The notes under the pieces are model-generated. The model had not been told where the DNA came from. It did no database searches and worked only from the letters and a program-made list of their open reading frames with translations. A stretch of DNA of 64,000 bases from Gemmatimonadota bacterium (GTDB lineage: Bacteria > Gemmatimonadota > Gemmatimonadetes > Gemmatimonadales > Gemmatimonadaceae), in NCBI GenBank assembly GCA_026387935.1, contig JAPLKU010000005.1, forward strand, positions 1 through 64,000, given 5' to 3'. Positions 58,801 through 64,000 of this stretch are shown here, in pieces. Both the position numbers and the translations under genes were made by a program. How positions within the stretch are numbered: the first letter of the stretch is position 1; each line of letters starts with the position of its first letter.

Positions 58801-61518
58801 ATGGCGCGATTTCATCGTTCGCTTGCCGCGAACGCAATGACGGCATTGCTGGCACTCGCGCCGTTGTGCTCGATGGCCGCCCAGGATCGTGGCGCCCCGC
58901 AGCTCGACCAGCTGGTGCGCGGGCTCGCCGTATCGGCTCGCGTCCTGGTGATCGGCGCGCATCCGGACGACGAAGACACGCAGGCCATCGCCTGGCTCGC
59001 GCGCGGGAAGCGCGTCGAAACGGCCTACCTCTCGCTCACCCGCGGTGACGGTGGGCAAAACCTCATTGGCAATGAACTCGGCGAAGCGCTCGGCGCGATT
59101 CGCACTGAAGAGCTGCTCGCTGCCCGGCGCATTGATGGGGGCCGCCAGTATTTCACGCGCGCCTTCGATTTCGGATTCTCCAAGAACGCAGAGGAAACCG
59201 CCAAGCACTGGCCGCACGATTCACTGCTCGGCGATCTGGTCACCGTGATCCGTGCCTATCGCCCACATGTCATCTACTCCATTTGGTCGGGTACCCGCGC
59301 CGACGGCCACGGCCACCACGAAATGGCCGGCATGCTGGCGCGCGAAGCATTCGACGCGGCACTCGACACCACGCGCTTTCCGGCCCCCAAGTTTGGCGAG
59401 CCGTGGGCCCCGCTGAAGTTCTACCTGCGCGGCGCGGCGATGCCATTGCCGGTCAACGACTACGATCCAGTGTTGGGGCGCACCTACGCGGAGATCGCGA
59501 TGGACAGCCGCTCGCAGCATCGCTCGCAGGGATTTGCCGGTGTGGCGCTGCGGCCCATCGTGCCCGGTGGTGCCAGCGGAGGGCCCGGCGGCCGTGGCGG
59601 ATTCAACTTCGGCGGCTCACTTGTTCGTGGCGCGACGCGGGTGAACGAGAGTGTGGCACCGGAGAACGAGAAGTCGATGTTCGACGGCATCGACACGACC
59701 TTCAAACGGCTGATCCTCTCCGCGCCGGCGCGCGTGCAGGACAATCTCGAGGGCGTCAGCATCAAGGCCGATTCGGCGCGCGCGGCGCTCGACTTCCGTG
59801 AACCGTGGCGCGTCGCGCCAATCGTCGCGCGAATGCTGTCAGCGGTGCAACAGGTGCGCGGCCAGCTCCCGCGCTGTGCGCTGCGCGTGCGCATGACGCA
59901 GGCCATCCAGCGCGCCGACGTCACGCGTCCGCCGCGGTGCAACGCTGGCGAGAACGATCTCGACGCCGCTCTCGAAACCATGGAAAAGCGCGCCGGCCAG
60001 GCACTGCTCGCGGCCGCTGAGTTACAGGTCGAAGCGATCGCGCCGCGCGAGCAACTCGCGTTCGGTGACTCGGTGCCGGTGACCATCCAGGTCATCAATC
60101 GCGGTCGCCAGGCGATCACGCTGGCGGATCTGCGCGTCACCGGTGGCCCGCGCCGGGGATTTGACGCCATCACGATTCAGCCGGGCGCCGGTGAGTCGAT
60201 TGTACAGAGCGTGATAGGCCTGCCCGATGATCGCCCCTTCTGGCTTGGTCCGCATGACGGAATGTTCGGCGAGCGGCAGTCGCCGTTCGATGGAATCGCT
60301 CGGGTCTCATCCACATCCGATGTTCTCGTGCCGTCCGTCGCGATTTCCGAAGAAATGCGCCGGCTCAGCGATGTGCGCCTCACGCTCGAACTCGGCGGCG
60401 TGAGCGTCGTCGTGAGCGCCGGCCCGCTCATCTACCGCACGGCCGATCCTCTGCTCGGTGTGCAGGACCCGCCGCTTGGCGGTGTGCCTTCGATTACGCT
60501 CGAGCTCGACCGAAATCTGGAATGGCTCCCGGCGAACAAGCCGATTGATCGGATGATGCGCGTGACCGTGAAGTCGTTCGCCGATGGTCCGCGTACGTTT
60601 GCGATCAAGGTGATTGCGCCGGACGGAATCAAGATCGATTCCATGCCGCCGTCCGTGACCATTGCCGGGCACGAGCAGATGGAGCTCTTTCTCCGCATGC
60701 GTGGAATGCTGAAACCCGGCCGCTACGAGTTTGGCGTGGTCGGCAGCGATCCTGCGCTTGGCAACTTCGCCGAAGGCTTTTCGTCCATCATCTATCCGCA
60801 CATCCGGCCAATTCATCGGTATCGGACGTCGGGCCTCTATCTCAATGCTGTCGACATCGAGGTTCCGCCGAGACTCACGGTCGCGTACGTCCAGGGAGTT
60901 GGCGACGACAACGCGGTCTTTCTCCGCCAGCTTGGAGTGCCGACGACCGTCATTCAGCCCGGTGAGTTGGCCGGCTGGGACCTCTCACGCTTTTCGACGG
61001 TAGTCATTGGCACGCGGGCCTTCGAGGCGAATCGTGGGTTGCTCGCCTATGCACCGCGCCTCATGGAGTTCACAAAAGCCGGTGGCACGCTCATCATTCA
61101 GTACGGACAGAATCCCGCCACCACGCCCCAAATATTTCCGTTTCCGCTCACCTGGCAGAGCCCGGCCGAGCGCGTCACGGTTGAAGAGGCGCCGGTGACA
61201 GTGCTCGATCGGAAGTCGAAGGTGCTCACGTTTCCCAACAAGATTAGCGACGAAGACTGGAAGGGATGGGTGCAGGAACGCGCAGTGTACATGCCGAGCA
61301 CGATTGATCCGCGATATCAGACCCCGCTCGAGATGCACGACCCCGGTGAAAAGGAAAACAAGGGTGCGGTCCTCGTGACCCCAATGGGCAAGGGGATGTA
61401 CGTCTACACGACGCTTTCGCTCTTCCGACAACTGCCTGGAGCGGTGCCGGGGAGCGCGCGTCTCTTCGTGAACCTTTTGAGCGCGGGCGTTCCTGAATCG
61501 GCGCGGAAGGTGCCCTGA
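58801..61518 (+). CDS. Secreted PIG-L family deacetylase with GATase-like C-terminus
   Basis: A 905-residue exported protein. ATG 58801 gives a signal peptide ending in CSMAAQ. The LmbE/PIG-L zinc motif is VIGAHPDDED (about 51-60) with the later HGHHEMAG (about 165), and TRGDGGQNLIGNELGEALG is a family signature. PIG-L enzymes remove N-acetyl groups from sugars such as N-acetylglucosaminyl conjugates. The middle has NEW3-like beta-domains. The last 200 residues (FSTVVIGTRAFEANRG, FTKAGGTLIIQYGQNP) form a glutamine-amidotransferase-like region like those of the M14 proteins. A microprotein and a sodium symporter follow with minimal spacing, suggesting deacetylation coupled to uptake. Confidence 0.88.
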   Translation: MARFHRSLAANAMTALLALAPLCSMAAQDRGAPQLDQLVRGLAVSARVLVIGAHPDDEDTQAIAWLARGKRVETAYLSLTRGDGGQNLIGNELGEALGAIRTEELLAARRIDGGRQYFTRAFDFGFSKNAEETAKHWPHDSLLGDLVTVIRAYRPHVIYSIWSGTRADGHGHHEMAGMLAREAFDAALDTTRFPAPKFGEPWAPLKFYLRGAAMPLPVNDYDPVLGRTYAEIAMDSRSQHRSQGFAGVALRPIVPGGASGGPGGRGGFNFGGSLVRGATRVNESVAPENEKSMFDGIDTTFKRLILSAPARVQDNLEGVSIKADSARAALDFREPWRVAPIVARMLSAVQQVRGQLPRCALRVRMTQAIQRADVTRPPRCNAGENDLDAALETMEKRAGQALLAAAELQVEAIAPREQLAFGDSVPVTIQVINRGRQAITLADLRVTGGPRRGFDAITIQPGAGESIVQSVIGLPDDRPFWLGPHDGMFGERQSPFDGIARVSSTSDVLVPSVAISEEMRRLSDVRLTLELGGVSVVVSAGPLIYRTADPLLGVQDPPLGGVPSITLELDRNLEWLPANKPIDRMMRVTVKSFADGPRTFAIKVIAPDGIKIDSMPPSVTIAGHEQMELFLRMRGMLKPGRYEFGVVGSDPALGNFAEGFSSIIYPHIRPIHRYRTSGLYLNAVDIEVPPRLTVAYVQGVGDDNAVFLRQLGVPTTVIQPGELAGWDLSRFSTVVIGTRAFEANRGLLAYAPRLMEFTKAGGTLIIQYGQNPATTPQIFPFPLTWQSPAERVTVEEAPVTVLDRKSKVLTFPNKISDEDWKGWVQERAVYMPSTIDPRYQTPLEMHDPGEKENKGAVLVTPMGKGMYVYTTLSLFRQLPGAVPGSARLFVNLLSAGVPESARKVP

Positions 61519-61616
61519 TGGCCGCCAGCTTTCGCACAGTCCTGATTCGCGTGCTTGCCGCCGAATTGCTCGCGTGGGCGTTCCTCGCGCTGATCCAGTA
61601 CCGCTACAACAGCTAG
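61518..61616 (+). CDS. 32-residue single-span membrane microprotein
   Basis: The frame ATG 61518 to TAG 61616 encodes 32 residues: a basic N-terminus (MAASFRTVLIRVL), one hydrophobic helix (LAAELLAWAFLALIQ) with a buried Glu, and a polar tail YRYNS. The start overlaps the PIG-L stop in TGATG, and the symporter gene begins 10 nt after its own stop, so it fits tightly into a three-gene unit. This position suggests a small subunit or regulator of the symporter, by analogy with other transporters that have one-helix partners. The assignment rests on position and hydrophobicity only. Confidence 0.6.
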   Translation: MAASFRTVLIRVLAAELLAWAFLALIQYRYNS

Positions 61617-61626
61617 CGTAGACACC

Positions 61627-63315
61627 ATGCATTGGATCAACTGGGCCGTAGTCATCGTGTACCTGACGTACCTCGTCACGGACAGCATTCGTCGCGCGCG
61701 AGGGGTGAACTCCATTGAGGGCTATTTCCTCGCCAACCGGAATCTTCCCTGGTGGGCAGTCGGGTTGACGGTGATGGCCACGCAGCTCTCGGCTGTCACG
61801 ATGATCGGCACGACCGGGCAGGGCGCTGTAGACGGCATGCGATTTGTGCAGTTCTATTTTGGGCTGCCCGTCGCGATGGTGATCCTCGGCGTGACCATCG
61901 TCCCGTTTTTGCACCGTGCCAAGGTGTACACCGCATATGAGTTTCTTGAGCGGCGATTCGGAGCACGCACACGATCGCTGACGGCGTTTCTCTTTCTCTG
62001 TTCGCGCGGGCTCTCGTGCGGCACGATTATCGCGGCGCCCGCTGTGGTGTTCACTGCGATTTTTGGGTGGCCGTTGCCGCTCTCCGTCGCGATCATCGGT
62101 GCACCGACCGTGCTGTATGTGGTGATCGGGGGCGTACAGGCCGTCACCTGGGCAGACGTGAAGCAGATGTTCGTCGTCGTCACGGCGCTGGTGGCGATTG
62201 TCATCGTACTGCTCGTGAAGATTCCGGTGAGCCCTGATGCGGCGCTGACGATTGCGGGCGCGGCCGGTCGATTGCAGGTGTTCGATTTCTCGTTCAGTCT
62301 CACGCAGACGTACACGTTCTGGAGTGGCATCATCGGCGGCACCTTCCTGATGCTCTCGTACTTCGGGACGGACCAGAGCCAGGTGCAGCGCTACCTCACG
62401 GCCAAAACCGTCGAAGAGGCGCGCCGCTCGCACCTGATGAGTGCGTTCTGGAAGATTCCACTGCAGGCCCTGATCCTTCTCGTCGGCGTGCTGGTGTTCG
62501 TGTACTACCTGTTCGTTGCCCCGCCGGTGTTCTGGAACCCGACGCATGCGCGCGCTGTGCAGGCGGCCGATCCCAACGCCTATGTGCAGATCGAGCGCGA
62601 AGCCAACGCCGCTTGGGTGCGGCGCAGCCAGACGGCTGTTGAACTGGCCGGAGCGCCAACTGCGGACCGTACGCTGCGGCGCGCGCAGTTCAAATCTGCC
62701 GATTCGGCGTATGGCGCAGTTCGGTCTGACGCGCTCAAGCAGGCCGAGAAGGCCACGGGCGGTACGGTGCGCGATGTGAACTACATCATTCCGCAGTTTG
62801 TGCTCAACGAGCTGCCCGTCGGCCTTGCCGGCCTGTTCATTGCGGCAGTGATTGCCGCGGCGATGAGCGCTGTAGCCGGCGAGCTCTCAGCGCTTTCCAC
62901 CTGCACCGTCATCGACTTCTATAGAAGGTGGGTGAAGCCCGAAGCATCCGACGCGCACTACCTCAAGGTCTCGCGCGGTGCGACGGCGTTCTGGGGTCTG
63001 GTGGCCTGTTTCGTGGCCGTGTACGCCGCCTCGCTCGGGTCGCTGATTGAAGTGGTGAACCGTTTTGGCTCGTTCTTCTATGGATCGATTCTCGGTGTGT
63101 TCATACTCGCCATGATTCCACGCGCGCGGGCGTCAGGGGCGTTCTTCGGCCTGGTGATTTCGCTGGTGGCGGTTGGCGCCGTGAGCTACTTCGCACCGAA
63201 TGTGAGTTTTCTCTGGTACAACGTGGTGGCCACCGTGACCGCCGTCGTGACCGGGTACGTGATCAGCGCGTTCTCGCGCGGGGCCCCGGAACGACACATG
63301 CCCACGAACACCTGA
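61627..63315 (+). CDS. Sodium:solute symporter (SSS family)
   Basis: A 562-residue transporter with about 13-14 membrane helices. Family signatures are GYFLANRNLPWWAVGLTVMATQLSAVTMIG (here split as GYFLANRNLPWW and MATQLSAVTMIGTTGQG), VIGGVQAVTWADVKQMFVVV and YFGTDQSQVQRYLTAKTVEE. A hydrophilic loop of about 90 residues (roughly 300-385) lies between two helices, longer than in the sugar symporters. Substrates in the family are sugars, amino acids, nucleosides and sialic acids. Context with a secreted deacetylase favours an amino sugar or related compound, but this is inference. A TerC gene begins 10 nt downstream. Confidence 0.93.
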   Translation: MHWINWAVVIVYLTYLVTDSIRRARGVNSIEGYFLANRNLPWWAVGLTVMATQLSAVTMIGTTGQGAVDGMRFVQFYFGLPVAMVILGVTIVPFLHRAKVYTAYEFLERRFGARTRSLTAFLFLCSRGLSCGTIIAAPAVVFTAIFGWPLPLSVAIIGAPTVLYVVIGGVQAVTWADVKQMFVVVTALVAIVIVLLVKIPVSPDAALTIAGAAGRLQVFDFSFSLTQTYTFWSGIIGGTFLMLSYFGTDQSQVQRYLTAKTVEEARRSHLMSAFWKIPLQALILLVGVLVFVYYLFVAPPVFWNPTHARAVQAADPNAYVQIEREANAAWVRRSQTAVELAGAPTADRTLRRAQFKSADSAYGAVRSDALKQAEKATGGTVRDVNYIIPQFVLNELPVGLAGLFIAAVIAAAMSAVAGELSALSTCTVIDFYRRWVKPEASDAHYLKVSRGATAFWGLVACFVAVYAASLGSLIEVVNRFGSFFYGSILGVFILAMIPRARASGAFFGLVISLVAVGAVSYFAPNVSFLWYNVVATVTAVVTGYVISAFSRGAPERHMPTNT

Positions 63316-63325
63316 CGAGACCGCC

Positions 63326-64000
63326 ATGGAACTGCTGACCCAGCCCGAGGCGTGGCTCTCGTTTGCCACCCTGACCGTGCTCGAGCTCGTACTTGGCATC
63401 GACAACGTCATTTTCATCGCGATTCTCGTCGACAAGTTGCCCGTGGCGCGGCGAGAGGGTGCCCGCCGCACCGGGCTCCTCATTGCCATGGTCATGCGGG
63501 TCGCGCTGCTCTTTGCCATCTCGTGGCTGGTGGGCGCCACGGCGCCGCTGTTCACCGTGTTTGGCAATGAGATTTCCATTCGCGACCTGATCCTGATCGG
63601 CGGCGGGCTCTTTCTGCTCTGGAAGAGCACAAAAGAAGTCGATCAGTTGATGGAAGGCGAGGCCGGTCACGAATCCGCCGCGGTAAAGGCCACCTACTCG
63701 GCCGTGCTCGCGCAGATCGTGGTGATCGATATCGTCTTTTCGTTCGACTCGATCATCACGGCGGTCGGCATGGCGCAGCACATCGAGGTGATGGTCGCCG
63801 CCGTGATCGTGTCGGTGGCGCTCATGATGGCGTTTGCCGGCGGGATTTCGAGGTTCGTGTCGTCGCACCCCACGGTGAAGATGCTCGCGCTGGCGTTCCT
63901 GTTCGTGATCGGCGTGCTGCTCATTGCCGACGGATTCGACCATCATGTACCCAAGGGATACATCTACTTTGCGATGGCCTTCTCGGTGTTGGTCGAAATG
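63326..64000 (+). CDS. TerC family integral membrane protein, 3' end cut off
   Basis: 225 codons are seen and the frame is open at the window edge, so the last part is missing. The TerC signatures are VLELVLGIDNVIFIAILVDK with the acidic LGIDN motif near residue 24, and VIDIVFSFDSIITAVGMAQH with the second SFDSI motif near 138. About seven membrane helices are expected, and six are visible. Members (YceF/YkoY-like) are linked to manganese export and to metalation of exported proteins. The gene starts 10 nt after the symporter stop, possibly as part of the same transcript. Confidence 0.94.
   Translation, partial: MELLTQPEAWLSFATLTVLELVLGIDNVIFIAILVDKLPVARREGARRTGLLIAMVMRVALLFAISWLVGATAPLFTVFGNEISIRDLILIGGGLFLLWKSTKEVDQLMEGEAGHESAAVKATYSAVLAQIVVIDIVFSFDSIITAVGMAQHIEVMVAAVIVSVALMMAFAGGISRFVSSHPTVKMLALAFLFVIGVLLIADGFDHHVPKGYIYFAMAFSVLVEM

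Noticed and set aside
1-64000. Search for CRISPR arrays, insertion sequences, integrases, tRNA or rRNA genes
   Set aside because: No regularly spaced repeats, transposase motifs, tRNA cloverleaf or conserved rRNA segments were noticed by reading. Weak or degenerate copies could have been missed.

Overview
The window is high-GC, gene-dense bacterial chromosome with no rRNA, tRNA, CRISPR array, insertion sequence or phage gene that I could recognise. The gene content looks like a member of the Gemmatimonadota. It has a DUF1501/DUF1800 pair, a PadR regulator next to a permease-prefix membrane protein, Asp-box (sortilin-like) propeller proteins, several secreted M14, M28, M38 and PIG-L hydrolases with Gly/Arg-rich segments, and short TonB-plug proteins. 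This placement is an inference from content, not from a marker gene.

Layout. 1-7 kb: a partial ketopantoate-reductase family gene, a lipoprotein M28 peptidase, a CrtI-like oxidoreductase, a membrane protein and a serine hydrolase lipoprotein. 6.9-9 kb: a 118-nt imperfect palindrome, then a palindromic candidate operator and a PadR/permease-prefix pair. 9-15 kb: a cupin, a possible small exported protein, a TauE/SafE permease, a propeller protein and a beta-alanine/valine catabolic pair (methylmalonate-semialdehyde dehydrogenase plus AGXT2-like aminotransferase). 15-19 kb: a frameshifted gene remnant, two head-to-head overlapping lipoproteins (one a cupredoxin) and the DUF1800-DUF1501 Tat pair. 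19-29 kb: two amidohydrolases, an alpha/beta hydrolase, a large M14 peptidase and a small membrane protein. 29-33 kb: a D12-class DNA adenine methylase coupled by a 4-nt overlap to four tandem paralogues that carry only a carboxypeptidase-regulatory-like domain and a TonB plug. 33-41 kb: a DUF1028 protein, an Asp-box propeller protein, a second M14 peptidase and a DUF2779 nuclease. 41-48 kb: a copper monooxygenase-like lipoprotein, an AlkA-type glycosylase, a TIGR01777 epimerase, a CDGSH/membrane-protein pair and an HlyD-ATPase-permease ABC exporter. 48-55 kb: MsrP/MsrQ, a THUMP-type methyltransferase, a second molybdopterin oxidoreductase, a second serine hydrolase and a MATE exporter. 55-64 kb: the 2-oxoglutarate dehydrogenase E1, a secreted PIG-L deacetylase, a 32-residue membrane microprotein, a sodium:solute symporter and a partial TerC gene.

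The dominant theme is extracytoplasmic breakdown of peptides and amidated or acetylated compounds, followed by uptake. At least nine proteins are predicted secreted or lipoprotein hydrolases. Three of them (both M14 peptidases and the PIG-L protein) end in a similar glutamine-amidotransferase-like region. Translational coupling through 1- or 4-nt stop/start overlaps is very common, and it supports start choices at GTG, TTG and apparently CTG codons. The most unusual features are the plug-only array, the microprotein between the deacetylase and the symporter, and the head-to-head overlapping lipoprotein genes.
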